Shown: positions 34,298 through 42,610 of the stretch, piece by piece
Position numbering within the stretch: position 1 is the stretch's first letter
Layout: each line of letters begins with the position of its first letter
From: Pseudomonas sp. Q11
GTDB lineage: Bacteria; Pseudomonadota; Gammaproteobacteria; Pseudomonadales; Pseudomonadaceae
Direction: 5' to 3'
Length of the DNA: 64,000 nt
NCBI RefSeq assembly: GCF_024494355.1
Contig: NZ_JAKNQY010000014.1
Coordinates: 1-64,000 of the forward strand
Translations under genes and position numbers: made by a program
Notes under the pieces: generated by a model
Seen by the model: only the letters and a program-made list of their open reading frames with translations
Databases searched by the model: none
What the model was told of the DNA's origin: nothing

Positions 34298-34717
34298 ATG
34301 CAAACTCTCTACACCGCAATCGCAACTTCCACCGGCGGCCGTGATGGTCGGGCAATCTCCAGCGACAACATCCTCGACGTCAAACTCGCCACCCCCAAAG
34401 AACTCGGCGGCGCAGGCGGCGCGGCAACCAACCCGGAACAGCTGTTCGCCGCCGGGTACTCGGCCTGCTTCATCGGCGCCTTGAAATTCGTCGCAAGCCA
34501 AAGCAAGCGCAAAATTGCGGACGACGCCTCGATCACCGCCCATGTCGGCATCGGCCAGATTCCCGGTGGTTTCGGCCTCGACATCGACCTGCACATCAGC
34601 TTGCCCGGTCTGGACCAGGCCGATGCACAGAGCTTGGTGGAAGCAGCTCACCAGGTCTGCCCGTACTCCAACGCCACCCGCGGCAACGTCGATGTGCGCC
34701 TGCACGTCACCGTTTAA
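34298..34717 (+). CDS. ohr: Organic hydroperoxide resistance protein Ohr
   Basis: A 139-residue thiol peroxidase of the OsmC/Ohr fold that detoxifies organic and lipid hydroperoxides using lipoyl donors. The peroxidatic Cys57 is in AAGYSACFIGALKF, and the resolving Cys121 is in HQVCPYSNATRGN. EQLFAAGYSACF and GGRDGRAISSDNILDVKLATP are typical. I use the ATG at 34298; the frame upstream of it runs through the operator repeats. It lies in an operon with the secreted esterase 35 bases downstream. Confidence 0.95.
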   Translation: MQTLYTAIATSTGGRDGRAISSDNILDVKLATPKELGGAGGAATNPEQLFAAGYSACFIGALKFVASQSKRKIADDASITAHVGIGQIPGGFGLDIDLHISLPGLDQADAQSLVEAAHQVCPYSNATRGNVDVRLHVTV

Positions 34718-34752
34718 CCAACCTCTTACGGCCTGTATTTAAGGAGATGCAC

Positions 34753-35766
34753 ATGAACACCTTCAGCAAAGCCTTGACCGGCACCCTTCTGGCACTGAGC
34801 GTCGGCAACGCTTTGGCCGACGGCATCGTCGAACACAACACCCAGGCGTTTCTCGATGCGCTGAATGCCGGCACCGGCAAGCCATTGGAACAACTGTCGC
34901 CCAAGGACGCCCGCGCGGTACTGGTCGGCGCCCAGGCAGGGGTGAAACTGAGCTTGCCCAAGGCCGACGTCAGCGAGAAGACCATTGAGGTCGATGGCCA
35001 GCCAATCAGCCTGACCATCGTCCGGCCGGCCGGGGTCAAGGGTGAGTTGCCGGTGTTCATGTTCTTCCACGGCGGTGGTTGGGTACTGGGAGATTTCCCA
35101 ACTCACGAACGGCTGGTTCGGGATCTGGTGGCCGGATCAGGTGCCGTCGCAGTGTTCGTCAACTACACGCCCTCACCCGAAGCGCACTATCCGGTGGCGA
35201 TCAACCAGGCCTACGCCGCCACAAAATGGGTGGCCGAGAACGGCAAGCAAATCAATGTCGACGGCAAGCGCCTCGCGGTGGCGGGCAACAGCGTTGGCGG
35301 TAACATGGCCGCTGTCGTGGCACTGATGGCCAAGGACAAAGGTACCCCGGCGATCAAATTCCAGGCCTTGTTATGGCCGGTGACCGACGCCAGCTTCGAG
35401 ACCGCATCCTACAACCAGTTCGCCGAAGGACACTTCCTCACCCGCAACATGATGAAGTGGTTTTGGGACAACTACACCACCGATGCCGGGCAACGTAACG
35501 AGATTTATGCCTCGCCGCTGCGGGCCACCCCTGCACAACTCAAGGGCCTGCCGCCAGCGCTGGTTCAGACCGCCGAGGCCGATGTGTTGCGCGATGAAGG
35601 TGAAGCCTACGCCCGCAAACTGGACGCTGCTGGCGTACCGGTCACGGCCGTTCGCTACAACGGCATGATTCACGATTATGGTTTGCTCAACGTAGTGAGC
35701 CAGGTCCCGGCGGTGCGCTCGGCGATTTTGCAGGTGTCTCAAGAACTGAAACAACATCTGAAGTGA
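34753..35766 (+). CDS. Secreted alpha/beta hydrolase (HSL family esterase)
   Basis: About 337 residues. A Sec signal peptide (MNTFSKALTGTLLALSVGNALA) precedes a hormone-sensitive-lipase-type hydrolase. The oxyanion motif is FFHGGGWVLGDF, the nucleophile elbow is AGNSVGGNMA, and the acid/His end is DVLRDEGEAYARKL and GMIHDYGLL. The ATG has GGAG 6 bases upstream. It follows ohr by 35 bases, so it is probably induced with it by organic peroxides; perhaps it cleaves esters from oxidised lipids, but that is speculative. Confidence 0.85.
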   Translation: MNTFSKALTGTLLALSVGNALADGIVEHNTQAFLDALNAGTGKPLEQLSPKDARAVLVGAQAGVKLSLPKADVSEKTIEVDGQPISLTIVRPAGVKGELPVFMFFHGGGWVLGDFPTHERLVRDLVAGSGAVAVFVNYTPSPEAHYPVAINQAYAATKWVAENGKQINVDGKRLAVAGNSVGGNMAAVVALMAKDKGTPAIKFQALLWPVTDASFETASYNQFAEGHFLTRNMMKWFWDNYTTDAGQRNEIYASPLRATPAQLKGLPPALVQTAEADVLRDEGEAYARKLDAAGVPVTAVRYNGMIHDYGLLNVVSQVPAVRSAILQVSQELKQHLK

Positions 35767-35780
35767 CTTGTGGCGAAACC

Positions 35781-35869
35781 CTGTGGGAGCAAGGCTTGCC
35801 CGCGATGAACACAGCGTGGTATCTCTGGAACCGGAGCGTCTGAATCGCGAGCAAGCTTTGCTCCCACAC
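35781..35869. repeat. REP pair (mixed arms)
   Basis: CTGTGGGAGCAAGGCTTGCCCGCGATG on the left, ATCGCGAGCAAGCTTTGCTCCCACA on the right; the two arms belong to different variants. Between the esterase and efp stops. Confidence 0.85.
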
Positions 35870-35925
35870 AAGCTTCGCCACCCGCTCCCTCTGTTCCCGG
35901 TGTCTAAACATGATCCAGCAGAAAT

Positions 35926-35957
35926 AAAAAAGCCCGACTCAATGGTCGGGCTTTTTC
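35926..35957. terminator. Bidirectional terminator between esterase and efp
   Basis: AGCCCGAC-TCAATG-GTCGGGCT with A-run before and T-run after, fitting both convergent genes. Confidence 0.9.
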
Positions 35958-35973
35958 ATACACAAGACTTCGC

Positions 35974-36543
35974 TTATTTAGCGCGGCCTTTGTAGGAACC
36001 GCCTTCGCGGGTATCGATCTCGATCATGTCGCCGATTTCGATGAAGTCAGCGACCGACAGTTCGGTACCGTTCTTCAGTTTGGCAGGCTTCATGACCTTG
36101 CCGGAAGTGTCACCGCGAGCGGAACCTTCGGTGTAGTCAACCTGACGCACGATGGTGGTCGGCAGTTCTACGGATACCAGGCGCTCTTCGAAGAACACCG
36201 CTTCGCAGACGTCGGTCATGCCTTCTTCGATGAACGGCAGAACGCTTTCGATGTCTTCGGCGTTCAGCTCGTACATGGTGTAGTCAGTGGTGTCCATGAA
36301 CGTGTAGGTGTCACCGCTGATGAAGGACAGGGTCGCTTCTTTGCGATCGAGGATCACATCGTCCAGTTTGTCATCGGCGCTGTAGACGATCTCGGTCTTG
36401 TAACCGGTCAGCAGGTTCTTCAGCTTGGTCTTCATGATCGCGCTGTTACGACCCGACTTGGTGAACTCAGCTTTCTGAACCAGCCAAGGATCGTTTTCGA
36501 GACGGATCACGGTCCCGGGTTTCAGTTCTTTACCAGTTTTCAT
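35974..36543 (-). CDS. efp: Translation elongation factor P
   Basis: A 189-residue EF-P that relieves ribosome stalling at polyproline. The modification loop is KSGRNSAIMKTK with Arg32 at its tip, the residue rhamnosylated in pseudomonads, in place of the Lys used by enteric bacteria. The C-terminal GDMIEIDTREGGSYKGRAK is the OB-fold end signature. The modifying enzyme EarP is encoded 48 bases upstream on the same strand, so the pair is likely co-expressed. Confidence 0.97.
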   Translation of the reverse strand: MKTGKELKPGTVIRLENDPWLVQKAEFTKSGRNSAIMKTKLKNLLTGYKTEIVYSADDKLDDVILDRKEATLSFISGDTYTFMDTTDYTMYELNAEDIESVLPFIEEGMTDVCEAVFFEERLVSVELPTTIVRQVDYTEGSARGDTSGKVMKPAKLKNGTELSVADFIEIGDMIEIDTREGGSYKGRAK

Positions 36544-36591
36544 TGCGAATATCCGAATTTGGATGGGATTTACAAAAATCTAGGCCGCGTA

Positions 36592-37725
36592 TCATAGCCA
36601 ATTTACATAAAACTTCACCAGCGCTGCGGCAAGATCGGGTCGCGAGGCCTGTTCCAGACACCATGCCTGGGCATGCTCGAGCAGTTCCTGTTGCTGTTGT
36701 TCGACCATTTTCCAGTGTTCGGCCATGCCCTGGCCAGCATTCCAGGATCGCCAGAGACCGCTGATCGCTGTTTGTGCCGGCTCCGAAAGACCGTGGGTGT
36801 ACAGCCGGAGAAATGCCTCGAGTTTTTCCAGGTGGACGTCTTCTTCCTGCTGGTAGATATGCCAGAGCAGCGGTCGACCGGCCCATTGGGCGCGCACAAA
36901 GGAGTCCTCACCCCGCACGGCATTGAAATCGCAGCACCATAAGAGTTGATCATATTGATCCTGCCGGACGAACGGCAGCACCTGCACCGTCAGGGCGCCA
37001 CGTTGATGTACCGCACCGGCCTTCAGGCCATCGATGCCAAGCCAGCGCTGGACATCGCCGAGCACCCGCCCTTCGGGAATCAACACATGATAGGCGTGGG
37101 GATCGGCCACCATGGCATCGAACCAACTGGCAAGCCCGGCGTTTTCGTAGGCAAACAGCGAGATCAGACGCGAGCCCGGCGTCCGATGGACTCCCAACGC
37201 CTCCAGAAAAATCCGTTGCGCCTGGGCATCCTGCTGAAACTGCCGACGCTGCTCCAGAAGGCCGGCTTCACGCAGCAGCCCCCCCGTTCCCTCCCGAAAG
37301 CCCGGAAAAAAGAAATACTTCTGCACGTGCTTGTATTTGACCGAGGGTAATCCGTGGCACCCGATGACCCAATCCTCCGCACTCAGGTAATCGAGGTTCA
37401 TCCACAACGGCGTGGTCTGACGCTCGGCCATCGCGTCCATGTAGGCGCTCGGCAACTGGCAGGCAAACGCGGCGATCACCACATCGGCGGCTTCGGTGGA
37501 CGGCCAGTGCTCAGGCCAATGGCACACTTGCACACCCTGTTGCCATTGCTCGCAAAGCGTAATGTCGATTTGCGGACACAATCGTTCGAAGGCTCGCAGG
37601 TCATCGACCCATAACCGCACCGCACATTGATGCTCGGCCACCAATTGCCGAGCCAGGCGCCAAGTGACGCCGATGTCGCCAAAGTTATCGACGACGGTGC
37701 AAAAAATATCCCAGCGCACGGTCAT
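36592..37725 (-). CDS. earP: EF-P arginine rhamnosyltransferase EarP
   Basis: A 377-residue glycosyltransferase transferring rhamnose from dTDP-rhamnose to Arg32 of EF-P. The N-terminal motif FCTVVDNFGDIGVTWRLARQL carries Asp13 and Asp17, the conserved pair near the active site. The nucleotide-sugar side is QYDQLLWCCDFNAVRGEDSFVRAQWAGRPLLWHIY. Length and motifs match the GT104-type family. It is upstream of efp in the same direction. Confidence 0.95.
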   Translation of the reverse strand: MTVRWDIFCTVVDNFGDIGVTWRLARQLVAEHQCAVRLWVDDLRAFERLCPQIDITLCEQWQQGVQVCHWPEHWPSTEAADVVIAAFACQLPSAYMDAMAERQTTPLWMNLDYLSAEDWVIGCHGLPSVKYKHVQKYFFFPGFREGTGGLLREAGLLEQRRQFQQDAQAQRIFLEALGVHRTPGSRLISLFAYENAGLASWFDAMVADPHAYHVLIPEGRVLGDVQRWLGIDGLKAGAVHQRGALTVQVLPFVRQDQYDQLLWCCDFNAVRGEDSFVRAQWAGRPLLWHIYQQEEDVHLEKLEAFLRLYTHGLSEPAQTAISGLWRSWNAGQGMAEHWKMVEQQQQELLEHAQAWCLEQASRPDLAAALVKFYVNWL

Positions 37726-37849
37726 TCCCGACTCCCTGTGGCAAAGGCCCGATTGTCCCGCATTAAACCGATGATGCAGAAGAGCCGACGGCGATTAATC
37801 TTCATGCGACAATCGCCGCCTATCACGTGTCCATTGCCAGGAAGCAGCC

Positions 37850-38236
37850 ATGTCCGATCACCCGCCAGCGCCACGCCTTACCGCCTTGCAATTGACCGTC
37901 AGCATTGCCCTGGGCCTGTGGCTGGGATTCCTCGCCATCGTGTTGACTGGTTGGCTGCTGTCCAGATTCCTGCTCAACGAACAACTGGCGCCAGTGGCCG
38001 CGGCCGTGCAGCAACTGAGGCAACCGCCGGCGGTGCAACCGGCCCCGGAACCGCCAACCCCCATGTTCGAGCAATACCAGCAAAATCTGCAACGCAACGA
38101 ACAACGACAGGCCCTGGATCAAGCTCGCAGCGATCCTCGCAATCTGTCCAATCCCAAGTGTCAGTTCTGGCTGCAACAGGACCAGAATGCGCCCAGTGAA
38201 AAGAGCCGCGCCAACGTTCTGCAATTTTGCGATTGA
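37850..38236 (+). CDS. Uncharacterised small inner-membrane protein
   Basis: A 128-residue protein with one N-terminal membrane helix (LTVSIALGLWLGFLAIVLTGWLL, about residues 14-36). A Pro/Gln-rich linker (QPPAVQPAPEPPTP) and a charged tail ending KCQFWLQQDQNAP...FCD follow, with two cysteines. I know no function. Its stop lies 2 bases before the ATG of the GreA/B-like gene, so the two are co-transcribed. Confidence 0.75.
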   Translation: MSDHPPAPRLTALQLTVSIALGLWLGFLAIVLTGWLLSRFLLNEQLAPVAAAVQQLRQPPAVQPAPEPPTPMFEQYQQNLQRNEQRQALDQARSDPRNLSNPKCQFWLQQDQNAPSEKSRANVLQFCD

Positions 38237-38238
38237 TC

Positions 38239-38721
38239 ATGAACAAACAGATCGTCCACCAACTGATTCTCGACAAACTCAGGATTGACCTCGGGATCGC
38301 CGAGCGCGCCGCGCAGACGGCCTACGAAACCGCGACCCACGAGGAAAACATCGCCGAGAACAAATACGACACCCTGGGCCTTGAAGCGTCTTACCTCGCC
38401 GCCGGGCAGGCCAGGCGTGTTGAAGAAATCCGCCAGGCCCTCGCTCTCTGCCAGAACCTGATACTAAGGCCCTACGACGAACAGCGCGGCATACAGATTG
38501 GCACGTTGATCGGACTGGCGGATGAGGATGACCGTCAGCAATGGCTGTTTTTGGGGCCGGATGCAGCGGGGTTGAAAGTGTCGTTGGTGGGGCAACCGAT
38601 CACCGTCATCACCCCTCGCTCGCCGCTGGGACGAAGCCTGCTGGGCAAATTCGAAGGGGATGAAGTGGAGATCGTCGTCGCGGGCGCCCGGCAACAGTTC
38701 ACTGTCACCGAGGCGATCTAG
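38239..38721 (+). CDS. GreA/GreB-like C-terminal-domain protein
   Basis: A 160-residue protein of the GreA/B-Rnk group. Residues 1-75 form a helical, probably coiled-coil, hairpin (IAERAAQTAYETATHEENIAENKYDTLGLEASYLAAGQARRVEE). The C-terminal FKBP-like part holds VITPRSPLGRSLLGKFEGDEVEI, which matches the Gre signature PxSPLGxALLGKxxGD. The N-terminal tip lacks an obvious DxxE pair as in GreA, so transcript cleavage is uncertain. True GreB is separately encoded at 50548. It may bind RNA polymerase in the secondary channel. Confidence 0.75.
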   Translation: MNKQIVHQLILDKLRIDLGIAERAAQTAYETATHEENIAENKYDTLGLEASYLAAGQARRVEEIRQALALCQNLILRPYDEQRGIQIGTLIGLADEDDRQQWLFLGPDAAGLKVSLVGQPITVITPRSPLGRSLLGKFEGDEVEIVVAGARQQFTVTEAI

Positions 38722-38731
38722 CGCTCACTGC

Positions 38732-39706
38732 TCAGTGCACCGGTAATTCCACACCGTCGAACAGCTCTTCGAGTTCCTGCTTGTTGTGGCACTGGATGGC
38801 CTTGGCCATGACTTCCCGGGTCAGGTGGGGCGCGAACTTTTCGATGAAGTCGCACATGAAACCACGCAGGAAGGTACCGCGCCGGAAACCGATCTTGGTC
38901 ACGCTGGACTCGAACAACTCACTGGCATCCAGCACCACCAGGTCGCCGTCCAGCTTGGTGTCGACGGCCATTTTCGCCACGATGCCCACGCCCAGGCCAA
39001 GGCGCACATAGGTCTTGATGACGTCGGCGTCGGCGGCGGTGAACACCACTTTCGGGGTCAGGCCGCGATGGCTGAAGGCTTCGTCGAGTTTCGAACGACC
39101 GGTGAAACCGAACACATAAGTCACGATGGGGTATTCGGCCAGGGCCTCGAGGGTCAACTTTGGCAGTTTGGTCAGCGGATGGCCCTGGGGCACGACCACG
39201 CAGCGGTTCCAGCGATAGCAGGGCATCATCACCAGGTCACCGAACAATTCCAGGGCCTCGGTGGCGATGGCGAAATCCACGGTGCCATCAGCCGCCATTT
39301 CAGCGATCTGCATCGGCGAGCCCTGGTGCATATGCAGGGCTACGTCCGGGTATTGCTTGATGAAGTTGCTGATTACCGGCGGCAACGCATAACGGGCCTG
39401 GGTGTGGGTGGTGGCAATCGACAGAGTGCCTTTTTTCTCGTTGGAAAACTCCTGGGCAATCTGCTTGATGCTTTCGACCTTGCGCAGGATCTCCCCGGCC
39501 GTGGTGATGATGCGCTCACCGGCCGGGGTCACGCGGGTCAGGTGCTTGCCGCTGCGGGCGAAAACTTCGACCCCCAGCTCATCCTCCAACAGGCGGATCT
39601 GCTTGCTGATGCCGGGTTGCGACGTATAGAGGCTTTGGGCAGTAGCGGAAACGTTGAGGTCGTGGTGCGCCACTTCCCAGATGTAGCGCAGTTGTTGAAG
39701 CTTCAT
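38732..39706 (-). CDS. cysB: Cysteine regulon activator CysB
   Basis: A 324-residue LysR-family master regulator of sulfur assimilation, responsive to N-acetylserine and sulfate. The start MKLQQLRYIWEVAHHDLNVSATAQSLYTSQPGISKQIRLLEDELGVEVF is the near-invariant CysB DNA-binding domain. The effector domain includes TTHTQARYALPPVISNFIKQYP. It is convergent with the GreA/B-like gene. An AT-rich upstream region (39707-39780) may include autoregulatory sites. Confidence 0.95.
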   Translation of the reverse strand: MKLQQLRYIWEVAHHDLNVSATAQSLYTSQPGISKQIRLLEDELGVEVFARSGKHLTRVTPAGERIITTAGEILRKVESIKQIAQEFSNEKKGTLSIATTHTQARYALPPVISNFIKQYPDVALHMHQGSPMQIAEMAADGTVDFAIATEALELFGDLVMMPCYRWNRCVVVPQGHPLTKLPKLTLEALAEYPIVTYVFGFTGRSKLDEAFSHRGLTPKVVFTAADADVIKTYVRLGLGVGIVAKMAVDTKLDGDLVVLDASELFESSVTKIGFRRGTFLRGFMCDFIEKFAPHLTREVMAKAIQCHNKQELEELFDGVELPVH

Positions 39707-39817
39707 ATGTATCCCTCAAAGCAGTTGGACGCCACGGGCATCAGCGACGGTATATAACTATATGAATGGCTGTATTAATTAATCTAGAACTTTTTATAAA
39801 AAAGCCACTACTTTGCC

Positions 39818-40318
39818 TCAAGCCTCTCCCTGACGTCGCCGCTGCACCAGCGGCACCAGGTAGACCGGCACCCGGGATAACTGCAATACCCGCGCAGCGG
39901 TCCTGCCCAGAGGCGTTTCACCGCTCGCCCCCTGGCAATGACTGCCTACGATCAGCAAATCGACAGAGAGTTTCGCAGCCTGTTCGAGAATGACCTGGGA
40001 TGGATCGCCCTGAAACACCCTGACCGACTTGATCAGCTTCAAGTCCTGCTGCCCCTCCCCCAGCTCTTCGCGAAAGCTGTCAAGCACCCGTTGCTCAATA
40101 TTGGCCATCACCGTACTCAGACCTTGGCGATGAAATTCGTTCAGCGCCTGCTCGTCGAGATAGCTTTGTAACACCGACTCCGCGAACAGCCCCATCGGCT
40201 CTACCGCATGCACCACATACAACTCGGCTCCAAACGTCCGTGCCAACGCCAAGGCATGCTGCATCACATAAGGGGCGTAAAGTCCCAGGTCTGTGGCGTA
40301 CAGCATCGAACCAATCAT
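39818..40318 (-). CDS. Universal stress protein (UspA family)
   Basis: A 166-residue single-domain Usp. It starts IGSMLYATDLGLYAPYVMQHALALARTFGAELYVVHAVEP. The ATP-binding end GSHCQGASGETPLGRTAARVLQLSRVPVYLVPL matches the G-2x-G-9x-G(S/T) motif of ATP-binding Usp proteins. The ATG has an AGGAGG ribosome site 4 bases upstream. It stands alone, upstream of cysB on the same strand. Confidence 0.92.
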   Translation of the reverse strand: MIGSMLYATDLGLYAPYVMQHALALARTFGAELYVVHAVEPMGLFAESVLQSYLDEQALNEFHRQGLSTVMANIEQRVLDSFREELGEGQQDLKLIKSVRVFQGDPSQVILEQAAKLSVDLLIVGSHCQGASGETPLGRTAARVLQLSRVPVYLVPLVQRRRQGEA

Positions 40319-40413
40319 GTGACCTCCTCGCGTGCCAGAATGGCGGAGATGGATTCAGCTTAGCAGCGCCTTGAGGAGTACGACGTTTGCTGTAACGTCC
40401 GAACAACGGGCGG

Positions 40414-41319
40414 TCAGAGCTTCACTTCGTTACTGATGCCGTGGGGCACATGACCGGTGGCGACTACCTCGCGCGCCAGTTCGCAGTGGCCGGTCTGGTC
40501 GTCGAAAAAGACGTCGGCGGCGAAGGCTTCGAGAAACGCCGATTTGGTCAGGCCGCCCAGAAACAGCGACTCATCCAGACGAATATCCCATTCGCGCAGC
40601 GTACGAATGACACGCTCGTGGGCCGGTGCCGAACGGGCAGTGACCAGCGCCGTGCGAATTGGGCAGGCGTCTTCGGGGAACTCACGTTGCAGTGCATTGA
40701 GTGCCGCCAAAAAGCCCTTGAACGGCCCGCCGCGCAGCGGCTCACGGGCCGCCTGCCGCTCGCTGGCCTGGAACGCGGCCAGGCCGCCGCTCTGATAGAC
40801 ACGCTCGGATTCGTCGGAAAACAACACCGCATCACCGTCGAAAGCGATGCGCAGTTCCTCGCTCGCGGCGCGGCTGGCACCGCCCGACAGAATGGTCGCC
40901 GCGGCAAACCCGGCGTCCAGGGCACTGCGCACATCCTCAGCGTGGGTAGAGAGAAAAAGATCACAGCCGAACGCCTTCAAATAAGGGTAAGGACTGCGAC
41001 CGCCGACGAACGCCGCGCGGGAAATCGCCAGACCATAATGATGAATCGAGTTGAACACTCGCAGGCCAGTGTCGGCGCTGTTGCGCGACACCAGAATCAC
41101 CTCGACCCGCGCACGCCCCAGATGCTCGTTGAGACTCAGCAGCTTTTGCACGAGAGCGAAGGCGTCGCCGGGTTCGAGGACTTCGTCCTCATGTTCAATC
41201 TGATATTGCCGGTAGGCCTCGACACCGCCCGACAGATACACCTTGTGACTGTCACTCAGATCGAACAGCGCACGCGATGAAATCGCCAGCACCAGTTTGT
41301 CGTCGATGTTGTTTGCCAT
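40414..41319 (-). CDS. Cytosolic 5'-nucleotidase (PF06189 family)
   Basis: A 301-residue cN-I-type 5'-nucleotidase that dephosphorylates nucleoside monophosphates. It has AISSRALFDL near the N-terminus, VEVILVSRNSADTGLRVFNSI and FVGGRSPYPYLKAFGCDLFLSTHAEDVRSAL. RIAFDGDAVLFSDESERVYQSGG holds the acidic HAD-like core. FLGGLTKSAFLEAFAADVFFDDQ is near the end. It is 20 bases upstream of nothing obvious: the reductase gene lies 20 bases beyond its start on the same strand, so an operon is possible. Confidence 0.88.
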   Translation of the reverse strand: MANNIDDKLVLAISSRALFDLSDSHKVYLSGGVEAYRQYQIEHEDEVLEPGDAFALVQKLLSLNEHLGRARVEVILVSRNSADTGLRVFNSIHHYGLAISRAAFVGGRSPYPYLKAFGCDLFLSTHAEDVRSALDAGFAAATILSGGASRAASEELRIAFDGDAVLFSDESERVYQSGGLAAFQASERQAAREPLRGGPFKGFLAALNALQREFPEDACPIRTALVTARSAPAHERVIRTLREWDIRLDESLFLGGLTKSAFLEAFAADVFFDDQTGHCELAREVVATGHVPHGISNEVKL

Positions 41320-41339
41320 GTCGCTCCCCTTTCGCCCGA

Positions 41340-42296
41340 TCAGCGGTTTCGGCGGTCTATATATGCCAACGCCTGATACAAGGCTTCAATTTTCGGCAGC
41401 TCACAACCGGCCCGTTTCGCCGCCGCCAAGGGTCGGCTGTAAATAGCCTCCAGCTCCAGCGCGCGCTGGTGCGAATAATCGTGATACATACTCGGCCAGT
41501 AGTCGGGCATTTTTTCGGTCATCGCAAACAAATATTCGGCGTAGCCCGGCGCAATGTGGTGGCCGCAAGCCTGGGCGCCACGCACCACCTCCCCCATCAA
41601 AGCCTGGATCAACCCGCGGCTGTCACTATCGGCCATCAACGGCGTGGTACTGGCATCCAGCAGAACCGAAAGGCCGTTGTACGGCACATTCCACACCAGT
41701 TTCTGCCAGCGCGCCTGCTGCAGGTCGGGCATGGCCTGGGAATCCACACCGGCGGTACGGAACAGCCCTGCCCCTTGCTCGACAATCGCCATGCGCTCAG
41801 CCTGATCGCGGCAAGGGCCACTGTGGTAACCGATGTTGACCGCACCCAGGGCCTGGTGAGTGATAACGCCGGGGCCGGCGCGATGTACACAGATCAGGCA
41901 CAGACCGCCCAGCAGGTGCAGTGAATCAGGCAGCAACGGTCGAAGGTCGTCTTCAACATCAAGGCCATTCTGCAGCAACAGGACTTTCGCCCCCTCAGCG
42001 GCGGCCTGGATGATGGCCGGGGCCAGATCGGCATTGCTGGTGGTCTTGGCACCGACCAATAACCAGTCGCAGGATGGCATGTCGGCTGCCGAACGATACG
42101 CCTGGACCGGGTTGAGCGTCAGCGCGCCGTGAACCGCGCTGTCGACTCGCAAGCCGCCGTCGGCCACCGTCCCGAATTCGCTGCGCAGTAAAAAGTGCAC
42201 GTCAAAACCGGCGCGAGCCAGCATCACGCCATAGAACCCGCCGATCGCACCGGTGCCGATCATCCCGACCCGCGGTTTAACGCCTGCCTGCATCAT
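41340..42296 (-). CDS. 2-dehydropantoate 2-reductase (PanE-like)
   Basis: A 318-residue NAD(P)-dependent reductase of the ketopantoate reductase family. The Rossmann loop is VGMIGTGAIGGFYGVMLARAG, and the catalytic Lys region is ARWQKLVWNVPYNGLSVLLDAS. Pantothenate synthesis is one possible role, but many genomes carry PanE paralogues of unknown use. I use the ATG at 42296 with AGGAG 5 bases upstream; the longer frame to 42473 runs through a repeat. Confidence 0.85.
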   Translation of the reverse strand: MMQAGVKPRVGMIGTGAIGGFYGVMLARAGFDVHFLLRSEFGTVADGGLRVDSAVHGALTLNPVQAYRSAADMPSCDWLLVGAKTTSNADLAPAIIQAAAEGAKVLLLQNGLDVEDDLRPLLPDSLHLLGGLCLICVHRAGPGVITHQALGAVNIGYHSGPCRDQAERMAIVEQGAGLFRTAGVDSQAMPDLQQARWQKLVWNVPYNGLSVLLDASTTPLMADSDSRGLIQALMGEVVRGAQACGHHIAPGYAEYLFAMTEKMPDYWPSMYHDYSHQRALELEAIYSRPLAAAKRAGCELPKIEALYQALAYIDRRNR

Positions 42297-42345
42297 TGCT
42301 ACTCCTCTGGTAAACAGCCCATGCGCATCATTGCATAGCCTGGCT

Positions 42346-42443
42346 CTGTAGGAGCTGGCGAAGCCTGCGATCTTTTGATCTTTCGCTCTCGACTCACTCG
42401 GCTGTGGAAAGATCGCAGCCTCGCTTCGCTCGACAGCTCCTAC
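42346..42443. repeat. Imperfect-palindrome repeat (TGTAGGAGCTG family)
   Basis: CTGTAGGAGCTGGCGAAGCCTGCGATCTTTTGATC at the left faces AAAGATCGCAGCCTCGCTTCGCTCGACAGCTCCTACGAG at the right (words only partly complementary). It fills the gap between the PanE-like and aroF genes, a second copy lying on the other side of aroF. This family is distinct from the REP pairs. Confidence 0.8.
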
Positions 42444-42610
42444 GAGTCCAGTGGGAGCAAGCGCCCTTGCCACAATTAAACCCGTGCCTGCCCATTGTCG
42501 AGCAACCTCGTAACGCGCTAAGGTTCGGCTCCCCGACGCGCTTAAATCCGCTGTGCACCGCCGCGCGGGGATCGCTGGCGGCCGGCACCCGTGACCTGAC
42601 GAGTAACACG

